Shown here: positions 34,662 through 43,277 of the stretch, in pieces
Layout: every line of letters begins with the position of its first letter
How positions within the stretch are numbered: position 1 is the stretch's first letter
Assembly (NCBI GenBank): GCA_903828235.1
Contig: CAIKLM010000130.1
Span: 1 to 64,000 of the forward strand
Length of the DNA stretch: 64,000 nucleotides
Direction of reading: 5' to 3'
From: an uncultured beta proteobacterium
GTDB lineage: Bacteria; Pseudomonadota; Gammaproteobacteria; Burkholderiales; Burkholderiaceae_C
Program-made: the position numbers and the translations under genes
The notes under the pieces: generated by a model
What the model saw: only the letters and a program-made list of their open reading frames with translations
Told to the model about the DNA's origin: nothing
Database searches by the model: none

Positions 34662-34689
34662 CTGACGGCCCTCTGCGAAGGGCCGTCAG
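34662..34689. terminator. Bidirectional hairpin between creD and xdhC
   Basis: CTGACGGCCCT (34662-34672) and AGGGCCGTCAG (34679-34689) form a perfect 11-base stem with a 6-base loop between two convergent genes. The xdhC stop codon (34686-34688) lies inside the right arm. No T-run follows on either strand. It probably ends or protects both transcripts. Confidence 0.55.
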
Positions 34690-35498
34690 CCGGGATGGGC
34701 CAGCAACAGCTGCGCCACCGCGGCCACCGCGATCACCCCCGGCTCCTTGCCGCGCAGCCCCGGCAGGCCGATGGGGCAGGTGATGCGTGCGACGAGCCCG
34801 GGCGCGACACCGCGTTCGGCCAGCCGGCGCTCGAACTTGGCGCGCTTGGTGGCGCTGCCGATCAGGCCGAAGAAGCCGAAGTCGCCGCGCGCCAGGATCT
34901 CGCGCGTGATCGCCAGGTCGAGGTCGTGGCTGTGCGTGAGCACGAGGAAGGCGTCGCCGGCCGCGGCGGCCGCCACCTCGGCCTGCACGGGCTCGGCGCA
35001 CACCCGCTCGATGTGCGGCGGCAGCGCCACGGCGGGGAACTCGCCCTCGCGCTCGTCCACCCAGCGCGCGCGGCAGGGCACCGCGGCCAGCAGGTTGACG
35101 ATGGCGCGGCCCACGTGGCCGGCGCCGAAGAGGTGCAGCGTGAAGCGCGGGTGTGGGCCCAGCCACTGCGCGGGCGGGTCGGCGGCCAGGGCCGTGTAGC
35201 GCAGCACCAGCGCGCCGCCGCAGCACTGGCCCAGGCTGGGGCCCAGCGCGATGCGCTGCGTCTCGGGCGCCGACGCGCCCTGGGCCAGCCGCGCGCGGGC
35301 GCGCTCCAGCGCCTGCAACTCGAGGTGGCCGCCGCCGATGGTGCCCACCACCGCGTCGGCCGCCACCAGCATGCGCGTGCCGGTCTCGCGCGGCACCGAG
35401 CCCTGGTGCTCCACCACCGTCACCACCACCGCCGCGCGGCCGGCCGCGGCCCAGGCCTCGGCGGCGTCGCGCACCGGGTCCCAGGCGCAGGGGTTCAC
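34686..35498 (-). CDS. xdhC: Xanthine dehydrogenase accessory protein XdhC
   Basis: This 270-residue protein inserts the sulfurated molybdenum cofactor into the XDH large subunit. The N-terminal part has VVTVVEHQGSVPRETGTRML, GTIGGGHLELQAL and GPSLGQCCGGALVL (CxGG-type motif), and the C-terminal Rossmann part has HLFGAGHVGRAIV, VLTHSHDLDLAI and FFGLIGSATKRAKFERRL. These are the standard XdhC motifs. The start is GTG (35498), 19 bases after the xdhB stop, in the order xdhA-xdhB-xdhC. Without XdhC the dehydrogenase would be inactive. Confidence 0.95.
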   Translation of the reverse strand: MNPCAWDPVRDAAEAWAAAGRAAVVVTVVEHQGSVPRETGTRMLVAADAVVGTIGGGHLELQALERARARLAQGASAPETQRIALGPSLGQCCGGALVLRYTALAADPPAQWLGPHPRFTLHLFGAGHVGRAIVNLLAAVPCRARWVDEREGEFPAVALPPHIERVCAEPVQAEVAAAAAGDAFLVLTHSHDLDLAITREILARGDFGFFGLIGSATKRAKFERRLAERGVAPGLVARITCPIGLPGLRGKEPGVIAVAAVAQLLLAHPG

Positions 35499-35517
35499 GG
35501 GACGGCCGCGCCCGGCG

Positions 35518-37872
35518 TCAGGCGCAAGCGCCGCGCCCCTCGCGCACGGCCTGCACGGCGCGCAGCACGGCCTCGGGCGTGGCCGGGGCGTCCAGCGGCG
35601 GGCACACGGCGTGGCCGCCCACGGCCGAGACGGCGTCGCGGATGGCCAGCAGCACGCTGATGGGCAGCAGCAGCGGCGGCTCGCCCACGGCCTTGCTGCG
35701 GTGGATCGAGTCCACCCGGTTGGGCGCGTCGAACAGCGTGGTGCGGAAGACGGCCGGCGCGTCGTTGGCGGTGGGGATCTTGTAGGTGCTGGGCGCGTGC
35801 GTCATCAGCAGGCCCGCGCGCGCGCTGCCGTCGTCGGGGTGCCACACCAGCTCTTCCATCGTCAGCCAGCCCATGCCCTGCACGAAGGCGCCCTCGACCT
35901 GCCCGATGTCGATGGCCGGGTTCAGGCTGGTGCCGGCATCGTGCACGATGTCGGCGGCCAGCAGCCGATGCTCGCCGGTGAGCGTGTCCACCACCACCTC
36001 GCTGACGGCGGCGCCGTAGGCGAAGTAGTGGAAGGGCCGGCCCTGCAACCGGGCCTTGTCCCAATGCAGCCCGGGGGTGGCGTAGAAGCCGTCGCTCCAC
36101 AGCTGCACGCGGGCCAGGTAGGCCTGCTGCACCAGGGCGTCCCAGGGCAGGGCGGCGTGCTGCGGATGATCCGCCTTGAAGCGCTCCAGCCGCTCGCGGA
36201 TGGTGCGCGCCGCGGCCTGCGCCGCCTTGCCGTTGAGGTCGGAGCCCGTGCTCGCCGCGGTGGCCGAGGTGTTGGCGATCTTGCCGGTGTCGGTGGCGCT
36301 GCAGCGCACCCGCTCCAGCGGCAGCCCCAGCTCGTGCGCCACCACCTGCGCCACCTTGGTGTTCAGGCCCTGGCCCATCTCGGTGCCGCCGTGGTTCACG
36401 AGCACGCTGCCGTCGGTGTACACGTGCACCAGCGCGCCGGCCTGGTTGAGGTGGGTGACGTTGAAGCTGATGCCGAACTTCAGCGGCACCAGCGCCAGCC
36501 CGCGCTTGAGCACCGGGCTGCCGGCGTTGAAGGCGGCGATGGCCTGCCGCCGCGCCGACCAGCGCGACTGCGCCACCAGCTGCGCCACCAGCGGCTCGAC
36601 GATGTTGTCCTCCACCACCTGGCCATAGGGCGTGACGTGGCGCTCGCCGCCCTCGCTCGGGCCGTAGAAGTTGGCGCGGCGCACCGCCAGCGGGTCGAGC
36701 CCGCAGCGCCGCGCCACGCTGTCCAGCAGCATCTCGATGGCGATGGCGCCCTGCGGGCCGCCGAAGCCGCGGAAGGCGGTGTTGCTCTGCGTGTTGGTCC
36801 GGCAGCTGTAGCCGTGCACGGCCACGTGCGGCAGCCAGTAGGCGTTGTCGAAGTGGCACAGGGCCCGCGTCATCACCGGGCCCGACAGGTCGGCCGAGTG
36901 GCCGGCGTTGGACAGCATGGTGATCTCGGCGCCGAGGATGCGGCCCTCGTCGTCGTGGCCGAGCTCGGCCTCGTAGACGAAGCCGTGGCGGCGGCCGGTG
37001 ACGAGGAAGTCGTCGTCGCGGTCCAGCCGCAGCTTCACGGGCGCACGCAGGCGGGCCGCCGCCACTGCCGCGATGCAGGCGAACGCGGCGCTCTGGCTCT
37101 CCTTGCCGCCGAAGCCGCCGCCCATGCGCCGGCACTCCACCCGCACCGCGTGCGCGGCCACGCCCAGCGCGTGCGACACCACCAGCTGCATCTCGCTGGG
37201 GTGCTGCGTGGAGCAGAACACCGTCATGCCGTGGTCGTCGGCCGGCACGGCCAGGCTGATCTGGCCCTCCAGGTAGAACTGCTCCTGGCCGCCCACCGTG
37301 AAGCGCGTGCGCAGCCGCCGCGGCGCCGCGGCGATGGCGGCGGCGGCGTCGCCCCGCACCAGGTGCATGGGCGGCACCACGTACTGGCCGGCGGCGTGGG
37401 CCTGCTCGGCCGTCAGCAGCGCGGGCAGTCGCCGGGCGCGGATGACCTGCGGCGCCAGCGCCGCGGCGCGCCGGGCCTCGTCGCGCGTGCGTGCCACCAC
37501 CACGAAGACGGGCTGACCGCGGTAGCGCAGCGTGGCGCCCACCGGCCCGACCGGGCCTGCCTCGGCCGCGGTGCCGGCGAGGATGGGGTCGTCGTGCACC
37601 AGCGGGCCGCAGTCGTTGGTGCCGGGGATGTCGGCGGCGCTGAACACGCCCACTACGCCGGGCATGGCGCGCACGCGGGCCAGGTCGAGCGACTCGATCA
37701 CGCCGTGCGGCACCGGGCTCAGGCCCAGCGCGGCGTGCAGCGTGCCGGCGGGCTCGACGATGTCGTCGGTGTAGTGCGCGCGGCCGGCCACGTGCAGCGC
37801 GGCGCTCTCGTGGGGCCGGCTGCGGCCCACCTCGGGGGCGGCCTGCAGCGGCAGCTCGGCGGGCTTGTTCAT
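35518..37872 (-). CDS. xdhB: Xanthine dehydrogenase, molybdopterin-binding subunit XdhB
   Basis: This 784-residue large subunit carries the active site that hydroxylates hypoxanthine and xanthine to urate. It has HYTDDI at the N-terminus, GGQEQFYLEGQ, RMGGGFGGKE (molybdopterin loop), NTAFRGFGGPQ, VNHGGTEMGQGLNTKV, and KAVGEPPLLL, whose Glu is the conserved catalytic base. The ATG overlaps the xdhA stop by four bases (ATGA), typical of the two-subunit bacterial enzyme. The full length of about 780 matches the Rhodobacter type. It acts as a heterotetramer with XdhA in the cytoplasm. Confidence 0.96.
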   Translation of the reverse strand: MNKPAELPLQAAPEVGRSRPHESAALHVAGRAHYTDDIVEPAGTLHAALGLSPVPHGVIESLDLARVRAMPGVVGVFSAADIPGTNDCGPLVHDDPILAGTAAEAGPVGPVGATLRYRGQPVFVVVARTRDEARRAAALAPQVIRARRLPALLTAEQAHAAGQYVVPPMHLVRGDAAAAIAAAPRRLRTRFTVGGQEQFYLEGQISLAVPADDHGMTVFCSTQHPSEMQLVVSHALGVAAHAVRVECRRMGGGFGGKESQSAAFACIAAVAAARLRAPVKLRLDRDDDFLVTGRRHGFVYEAELGHDDEGRILGAEITMLSNAGHSADLSGPVMTRALCHFDNAYWLPHVAVHGYSCRTNTQSNTAFRGFGGPQGAIAIEMLLDSVARRCGLDPLAVRRANFYGPSEGGERHVTPYGQVVEDNIVEPLVAQLVAQSRWSARRQAIAAFNAGSPVLKRGLALVPLKFGISFNVTHLNQAGALVHVYTDGSVLVNHGGTEMGQGLNTKVAQVVAHELGLPLERVRCSATDTGKIANTSATAASTGSDLNGKAAQAAARTIRERLERFKADHPQHAALPWDALVQQAYLARVQLWSDGFYATPGLHWDKARLQGRPFHYFAYGAAVSEVVVDTLTGEHRLLAADIVHDAGTSLNPAIDIGQVEGAFVQGMGWLTMEELVWHPDDGSARAGLLMTHAPSTYKIPTANDAPAVFRTTLFDAPNRVDSIHRSKAVGEPPLLLPISVLLAIRDAVSAVGGHAVCPPLDAPATPEAVLRAVQAVREGRGACA

Positions 37873-39341
37873 GCGGCCTCCGTGGGGGCGAGCGCGCGGT
37901 CCCAGACGGTGACGGGCGCGGTGCCGGCCGCCTGCAGCGCGGCGCGGCGGATCAGGTTGCCGGCCACCTGCAGCCGGTAGGTGGCGCTGGCGCGCAGGTC
38001 GGTCATCGGCGTGAAGTCCGCGGCCAGCGCGGCGGCGGCGGCCTCGGCGGCGGCGGTGTCGAAGGGCCGGCCGATCAGCGCCGCCTCGGCCTGCGCCGCG
38101 CGCTGCACCGTGGCCGCCATGCCGCCGAAGGCCAGCCGCGCCGCCGTGACGATGCCGGCGGCGTCGCGCGTGATCGCGATGCCCGCGCACACCGCCGAGA
38201 TGTCGCAGTCGAAGCGCTTGCTGATCTTGTAGGCCCACACCGCGGTGGCCGCATCGGGCATGGGCAGCTCCACGGCAAGCACGAACTCGCCGGGCTCGCG
38301 GCGGTTGCGCATGTAGCCGGTGTAGAAGTCGTGCAGCGGCACGCGGCGCTCGCGCGCGCCCCGCCGCAGCACCAGCGTCGCATCCAGCGCCATCAGCACC
38401 GGGGCCGAGTCGCCGATGGGCGAGCCGTTGGCCAGGTTGCCGCCCATCGTGCCGGCCTCGCGCGTGGGCCGGCCGGCGAAGCGCAGCCACAGCTCGTGCA
38501 GCGAGGGCCAGCGCGCGGCCAGCGCCGCCCAGGCGGCCTCCAGCGTGGCGCCGGCGCCGATGACGAGCGCGCCGTCGCGCTCCTCGATGCGCCGCAGCTC
38601 GGCCACCGCGCCCAGGTGCACGATCTCGCCGAGCGGGCGGAACTGCTTGGTCACCCACAGGCCGATGTCGGTGCTGCCGGCCAGGATGGTGGCCCCGGGC
38701 TTGGCCTCGAGCAGCGTCGCCAGCTGCTCCACCGTCTTCGGCGCGAAGAAGCCGCTGGCGGTGGCCAGCGGCGCGTCGGCCTGCAGCGTGCGCAGCGCCG
38801 CGGCGATGGCCGCGGTGTCGATGCGCGCGCCGGGCGCGGCGCAGGCGCGCTCGCCGGCGTCGAGGATGGGGCGGTAGCCGGTGCAGCGGCAGAGGTTGCC
38901 GCTCAGGTCGTCGGCGATCTGCTGCCGCGTGGGCGCCGTGCCGGCCGCGGCGTGGCGCTCGCGCGTGGCCACCAGGCTCATCACGAAGCCGGGGGTGCAG
39001 AAGCCGCACTGCGAGCCGTGGCAGTCCACCATCGCCTGCTGCACCGGGTGCAGCGGGCCGCCGGGCGGCGAGAGGTCCTCCACCGTCACCAGGGCCCGGC
39101 CGTCGAGCGCGGGCAGCAGCTGGATGCAGCTGTTCACCGGCCTGAAGGCCACGGCGCCGTCGTCGCCGAGCTCGCCCACCAGCACGGTGCAGGCGCCGCA
39201 GTCGCCCTCGTTGCAGCCTTCCTTGGTGCCGGTGCAGCGCGCTTCCTCGCGCAGCCACTGCAGCACGGTGCGCGTGGGCTCGGGGGCGGCGTGCTCGACG
39301 ACGGCGCCACGGTGGACGAAGCGGACGGGACGGGTGCTCAT
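37869..39341 (-). CDS. xdhA: Xanthine dehydrogenase, FeS/FAD subunit XdhA
   Basis: This 490-residue small subunit carries electrons from the Mo site to NAD+. It has a plant-type [2Fe-2S] domain (CNEGDCGACTVL near residue 43), a second [2Fe-2S] domain (CHGSQCGFCTPGFVM and GNLCRCTGYRPI), an FAD domain (ILAGSTDIGLWVTK; TMGGNLANGSPIGD) and a C-terminal CO-dehydrogenase flavoprotein domain. I chose the ATG at 39341 (MSTRP), not the longer frame. It is divergent from a LysR regulator gene and heads the xdhABC operon. Confidence 0.96.
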   Translation of the reverse strand: MSTRPVRFVHRGAVVEHAAPEPTRTVLQWLREEARCTGTKEGCNEGDCGACTVLVGELGDDGAVAFRPVNSCIQLLPALDGRALVTVEDLSPPGGPLHPVQQAMVDCHGSQCGFCTPGFVMSLVATRERHAAAGTAPTRQQIADDLSGNLCRCTGYRPILDAGERACAAPGARIDTAAIAAALRTLQADAPLATASGFFAPKTVEQLATLLEAKPGATILAGSTDIGLWVTKQFRPLGEIVHLGAVAELRRIEERDGALVIGAGATLEAAWAALAARWPSLHELWLRFAGRPTREAGTMGGNLANGSPIGDSAPVLMALDATLVLRRGARERRVPLHDFYTGYMRNRREPGEFVLAVELPMPDAATAVWAYKISKRFDCDISAVCAGIAITRDAAGIVTAARLAFGGMAATVQRAAQAEAALIGRPFDTAAAEAAAAALAADFTPMTDLRASATYRLQVAGNLIRRAALQAAGTAPVTVWDRALAPTEAA

Positions 39342-39409
39342 GGCGGCATCGGGCTCACAGGGACTTACCCGCACGGTAGCGCGCAGCTTTCCTGTGGGTA
39401 TACGTTCCT

Positions 39410-39428
39410 GCGCATGTCCGGCATGCGC
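39410..39428. promoter_or_regulatory. Perfect 19-base palindrome, candidate LysR operator
   Basis: GCGCATGTCCGGCATGCGC has perfect 7-base arms and a 5-base centre. It lies in the divergent xdhA / LysR gap, directly before the CAGAAT hexamer of the LysR gene. A bound regulator there could repress its own gene and act on xdhA. A GTATAC palindrome (39398-39403) lies just to its left. No direct evidence ties the site to this LysR protein. Confidence 0.45.
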
Positions 39429-39434
39429 CAGAAT
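39429..39434 (+). promoter_or_regulatory. -10-like hexamer for the LysR gene
   Basis: CAGAAT ends 8 bases before the ATG at 39443 and only 2 bases before the alternative ATG at 39437. If it is the -10 box, 39443 is the real, near-leaderless start. No Shine-Dalgarno sequence is present. Confidence 0.4.
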
Positions 39435-39442
39435 ACATGCCG

Positions 39443-40396
39443 ATGCAGCCCGGCTTCGACACCATCGACCTCCACCTCATCCGGGTGTTGCACACGGTGA
39501 TCCACGAACGCAGCGTCTCGCGGGCGGCCGTCCGGCTGGCCAGCAGCCAGCCGGCCGTCAGCGCGCAGCTACGACGGCTGCGCCGCCTCACCGGAGACCC
39601 GCTGCTGGTGCGCGCCGGCCAGCAGATGCACCCCACCGAGACCGCCTTGCAATTGCTGGGCCCGGCCGAGCGGCTGCTGCAAGAGGCCGAGCAGCTCTTC
39701 GGCCGCCACCGCGCGCAGCAGCGCCGCGCCGCGTTCGACCCCGCGCGCGCCGAGGGCCTGTTCCGCGTGGCGGCCAGCGACTACCTCGACCCGCTGTTCC
39801 TGCCCCGCCTGGTGGCCCGCCTCAAGCGCGAGGCCCCGGGCATGCGCCTGGAACTGCTGCCGCTGACGCAGGACTACGACTACCGCCGCCACCTGGCCGC
39901 GGGCGACGTCGACCTCGTCGTGGGCAACTGGCTCGAGCCGCCGGAGGAGCTGCACCTGGCGCGGCTGGTCAGCGACGAGATCGTCTGCCTGGTGGCCGAG
40001 CGGCACCCCCACGCCGGCGGCCGTGGCTGGACGCGCGAGCGCTACCTCGAGCAGGAGCACGTGGCGCCGATGCCCCTGAGCCCGGGCGCCGTGGGCGTGA
40101 TCGACGAGCACCTGCGCCAACAGGGGGCGCGGCGCCACATCGTGGTGCGTTCCTCGCACTTCAGCCTGATCCCGCTGATGGTGGCCGACAGCCTGCTGGT
40201 GCTGACCACGGGCCGCCTGTTCTGCAGCCGCTACGTGGGCACGCTGCCGGTGAAGATCGTGCGCTGCCCGGTGGGCTTCCCGCCGCTGACGTACTACCAG
40301 CTGTGGCACGACCTGACGCACGCCGCGCCCAGCCAGCGCTGGCTGCGCGAGCAGGTGCGCGACGTGGCCGCCGGGCTGGCGGGGGCGGGCGCATGA
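39443..40396 (+). CDS. LysR-family regulator of purine catabolism
   Basis: This protein of about 317 residues has an N-terminal LysR helix-turn-helix (IDLHLIRVLHTVIHERSVSRAAVRLASSQPAVSAQLRRLR) and an effector-binding domain of the NodD/SyrM-like subgroup (VDLVVGNWLEPPEELHLARLVSDEIVCLV). I start it at 39443 because a -10-like hexamer fits that ATG; 39437 adds two residues. It is divergent from xdhABC and overlaps the guanine deaminase start by four bases (ATGA). That places it in the same transcript as guaD and the importer. It probably senses a purine such as xanthine or urate. Confidence 0.88.
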   Translation: MQPGFDTIDLHLIRVLHTVIHERSVSRAAVRLASSQPAVSAQLRRLRRLTGDPLLVRAGQQMHPTETALQLLGPAERLLQEAEQLFGRHRAQQRRAAFDPARAEGLFRVAASDYLDPLFLPRLVARLKREAPGMRLELLPLTQDYDYRRHLAAGDVDLVVGNWLEPPEELHLARLVSDEIVCLVAERHPHAGGRGWTRERYLEQEHVAPMPLSPGAVGVIDEHLRQQGARRHIVVRSSHFSLIPLMVADSLLVLTTGRLFCSRYVGTLPVKIVRCPVGFPPLTYYQLWHDLTHAAPSQRWLREQVRDVAAGLAGAGA

Positions 40397-41721
40397 CGGC
40401 GCCGGCCTCCGCCGGCCCCGCCGTGCGTGCCATTCGCGCCGACCTGCTGGACTTCACGGCCGCGCCGGCCTGGGGCGATGCGTCCGATGCCGCCGCCGGC
40501 GTGCGCTGGCGCCCCGACCACTGGCTGCTGGTCGACGCCCAGGGCCTGATCGCCGCGGTGCAGCGCGAGGACCCCGGCCCGGGCGTCGAGCGGCACGACC
40601 ACCGCGGCCGCCTGCTGCTGCCCGGCTTCGTCGACGGCCACGTGCACAGCCCGCAGGTGCCGGTGCTGGCCAGCTTCGGCACCGCGCTGCTCGACTGGCT
40701 CGACACCTACACCTTCCCCAGCGAGACCGCCTGGGCCGACGCCGACCACGCCACGCGTGGCACCGAGCTGTTCCTCGACGCGCTGCTGGCCCACGGCACC
40801 ACCGTCGCCGCGGTGTTCCCCACGGTGCACAAGGCCTCGGCCGAGGCGCTGTTCGCCGGCGCGGCGGCGCGCGGCATGCGCGTGGTCGGCGGCAAGGTGC
40901 TGATGGACCGCCACGCCCCCGACGGCCTGCGCGACACCGTGGCGCAGGCCGAACGCGACTGCACCGACCTGATCGCACGCTGGCACGGCCGCGGCCGCTG
41001 CAGCTACGCCGTGACGGTGCGCTTCGCCCCCACCAGCACGCCGGCGCAGCTGGCCATGGCCGGCGCGCTGTGCCGTGCCGACCCCACGCTGCACATGCAG
41101 ACGCACCTGGCCGAGAACCGCGACGAACTGCGCTGGGTGGGCGGGCTGTTCCCGCAGGCCCGCAGCTACCTGGCGGTGTACGACGACGCCGGGCTGCTGC
41201 ACGGGCGCAGCGTGCTCGCCCACGGCATCTGGCTCGACGCCGACGACCGTGCCCGTCTGGCCGCCACCGGCGCCCACGTGGCGCACTGCCCCACGAGCAA
41301 CCTGTTCCTGGGCAGCGGCCTGTACGACTGGCGCGCGGCGCTGCGCGCCGGCCACGCCACCAGCCTGGCCAGCGACGTGGGCGGCGGCACGCGCCTGTGC
41401 CTGCTGCCCAACGCCGCCGCGGCCTACGCCGTGCAGGCGCTGCAGGGCGAACGCCTGACGGCCTGGGTGGCGCTGCACGCCGCCACGCGCGGCGGCGCCG
41501 ATGCGCTGCGCCTGGGCCACGAGATCGGCACGCTGGAGCCCGGCCGCGTGGCCGACCTGGCGGTGTGGGACTGGGCCGTGGGCACGCTCGATGCCGAGCG
41601 CCAGCGCGTGGCCCGCGGCTTGCATGAGCGGGTGTTCGCCTGGATGACCCTGGCCGACGAACGCCACCTTGCCGCCACCTGGGTGGCCGGCCAGGAACGC
41701 CACCGGAGGACCCCCCCTTGA
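40393..41721 (+). CDS. guaD: Guanine deaminase
   Basis: This 442-residue amidohydrolase converts guanine to xanthine and ammonia. It has the zinc motif PGFVDGHVHSPQVPVLAS near residue 76, LLDWLDTYTFPSE, HMQTHLAENRDELRWV (metal His), SVLAHGIWLDADD, AHCPTSNLFLGSGL, and SDVGGGTRLCLL with the conserved Asp. SPQ after HxH and SDVGGGT distinguish guanine deaminase from other members. Its start overlaps the LysR stop and its stop overlaps the TTG of the ABC ATPase gene (TTGA). The xanthine produced is the substrate of the neighbouring XdhAB. Confidence 0.95.
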   Translation: MTAPASAGPAVRAIRADLLDFTAAPAWGDASDAAAGVRWRPDHWLLVDAQGLIAAVQREDPGPGVERHDHRGRLLLPGFVDGHVHSPQVPVLASFGTALLDWLDTYTFPSETAWADADHATRGTELFLDALLAHGTTVAAVFPTVHKASAEALFAGAAARGMRVVGGKVLMDRHAPDGLRDTVAQAERDCTDLIARWHGRGRCSYAVTVRFAPTSTPAQLAMAGALCRADPTLHMQTHLAENRDELRWVGGLFPQARSYLAVYDDAGLLHGRSVLAHGIWLDADDRARLAATGAHVAHCPTSNLFLGSGLYDWRAALRAGHATSLASDVGGGTRLCLLPNAAAAYAVQALQGERLTAWVALHAATRGGADALRLGHEIGTLEPGRVADLAVWDWAVGTLDAERQRVARGLHERVFAWMTLADERHLAATWVAGQERHRRTPP

Positions 41722-43277
41722 GCACGCCCTTGCGCCCGGAGCCCGGCACGGCCGAGCTGCGCCTGCAGCTGTCGGGCATCTCCAAGCAGTACCCCGCCGT
41801 CAAGGCCAACGACGGCGTCTCGCTGCGCGTCAGGCCCGGCGAGATCCACGCCGTGCTGGGCGAGAACGGCGCCGGCAAGAGCACGCTGATGAAGATCATC
41901 TACGGCGCCGTGCAGCCCGACGAAGGCGAGATCCGCTTCGACGGCCGCCCGGTGCGCGTGGCCAGCCCGGCCATGGCGCGCGCGCTGGGCATCAGCATGG
42001 TCTACCAGCACTTCAGCCTGTTCGACACGCTGACGGTGGCCGAGAACGTCTGGCTGGGCCTGGACAAGGGCCTGGCGCTGCCGCAGGTGTCGGCGCGCAT
42101 CGCCGAGGTGGCCGGCGCGTACGGGCTCGACGTCGAGCCGGGCCGGCCGGTGCACACGCTCAGCGTGGGCGAGCGGCAGCGCGTGGAGATCGTGCGCGCG
42201 CTGCTCACCAACCCTCGCCTGCTGATCCTGGACGAGCCGACCTCGGTGCTCACGCCGCAGGCGGTGGACAGGCTGTTCGTGGTGCTGCGCCGGCTGGCGG
42301 CCGAGGGCACCAGCATCCTGTATATCAGCCACAAGCTCGACGAGATCCGCGCCCTGTGCCACCAGTGCACGGTGCTGCGCGGCGGCCGGGTCACCGGCGA
42401 GGTCGACCCCACGCAGGAGAGCAATGCCAGCCTGTCGCGCCTGATGATCGGCGCCGAGCCGCCGGCGCTGAAGCACGCGCCGCGCGCCCCCGGCCCGGTG
42501 GTGCTGCAGGTGCGCCAGCTGTCGCTGCCCACGGGCGATCCCTTCGGCGTGGCGCTGGCTGGCATCGACTTCGACGTCCACGCTGGCGAGATCCTCGGCG
42601 TGGCCGGCGTCTCCGGCAATGGCCAGCAGGAGCTGCTGGCGGCGCTGTCGGGCGAAGACCCGCGCGCCCCGGCCGGCAGCGTGGTGATGTTCGGCCAGGA
42701 CATCGCGCGCCACTCGCCGCGGCGGCGCCGCCACGAGGGCCTGCACTTCGTGCCCGAGGAGCGCCTGGGCCGCGGCGCCGTGCCCACCATGAGCCTGGCC
42801 GAGAACACGCTGCTCACCCGCAGCGCCGGCGTGGGCCGGCTGGGCTGGCTGCGGCGCGCCGACATCGCCGCCCTGGCCACGCGCGTGATCGGGCGCTTCC
42901 AGGTCAAGGCGGGGGGCGCGGGTGCGCCGGCGCGCTCGCTGTCGGGCGGCAACCTGCAGAAGTTCATCGTCGGCCGCGAGATCGACGCCGCGCCGAAGCT
43001 GCTGGTCGTGGCCCAGCCCACCTGGGGCGTCGACGTCGGTGCCGCGGCGCTGATCCGCGGCGAGCTGCTGGCGCTGCGCGACGCCGGCTGCGCCATCCTG
43101 GTGGTGAGCGAGGAGCTCGAGGAGCTGTTCGAGATCAGCGACCGGCTCGTCGTCATCGCGCGCGGGCGCCTGTCGCCGGCCCTCCCGACGGCCGAGGCCT
43201 CGGTGGAGCGCATCGGCAGCTGGATGTCGGGCCTGTGGGACGGCGCGTCGGCGGAGGTGGCCCATGCTGCGGCTTGA
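41718..43277 (+). CDS. Nucleoside/purine ABC importer, double ATPase subunit
   Basis: This 519-residue ATPase has two ABC domains, as in RbsA/YufO-type importers. Domain 1 has Walker A GENGAGKST near residue 50, signature LSVGERQRVEI and Walker B LLILDEPTS. Domain 2 has the degenerate Walker A GVSGNGQQE and signature LSGGNLQKFIVG. It energises uptake with the two permeases and the BMP-type lipoprotein encoded next. The start is TTG at 41718, supported by CGGAGGA 8 bases upstream and the TTGA overlap with guaD. In this context the substrate is probably a purine base or nucleoside. Confidence 0.92.
   Translation: MSTPLRPEPGTAELRLQLSGISKQYPAVKANDGVSLRVRPGEIHAVLGENGAGKSTLMKIIYGAVQPDEGEIRFDGRPVRVASPAMARALGISMVYQHFSLFDTLTVAENVWLGLDKGLALPQVSARIAEVAGAYGLDVEPGRPVHTLSVGERQRVEIVRALLTNPRLLILDEPTSVLTPQAVDRLFVVLRRLAAEGTSILYISHKLDEIRALCHQCTVLRGGRVTGEVDPTQESNASLSRLMIGAEPPALKHAPRAPGPVVLQVRQLSLPTGDPFGVALAGIDFDVHAGEILGVAGVSGNGQQELLAALSGEDPRAPAGSVVMFGQDIARHSPRRRRHEGLHFVPEERLGRGAVPTMSLAENTLLTRSAGVGRLGWLRRADIAALATRVIGRFQVKAGGAGAPARSLSGGNLQKFIVGREIDAAPKLLVVAQPTWGVDVGAAALIRGELLALRDAGCAILVVSEELEELFEISDRLVVIARGRLSPALPTAEASVERIGSWMSGLWDGASAEVAHAAA

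Noticed and set aside
35251-37980. A 909-codon open frame on the plus strand opposite xdhB
   Set aside because: It is antisense to well-supported xdhB, and its translation is low-complexity (repeated Val-Gly-Arg-His-Gln). High third-position GC makes long shadow frames; the same holds for frames such as 31271-34615, 8590-10857 and 4541-6634.
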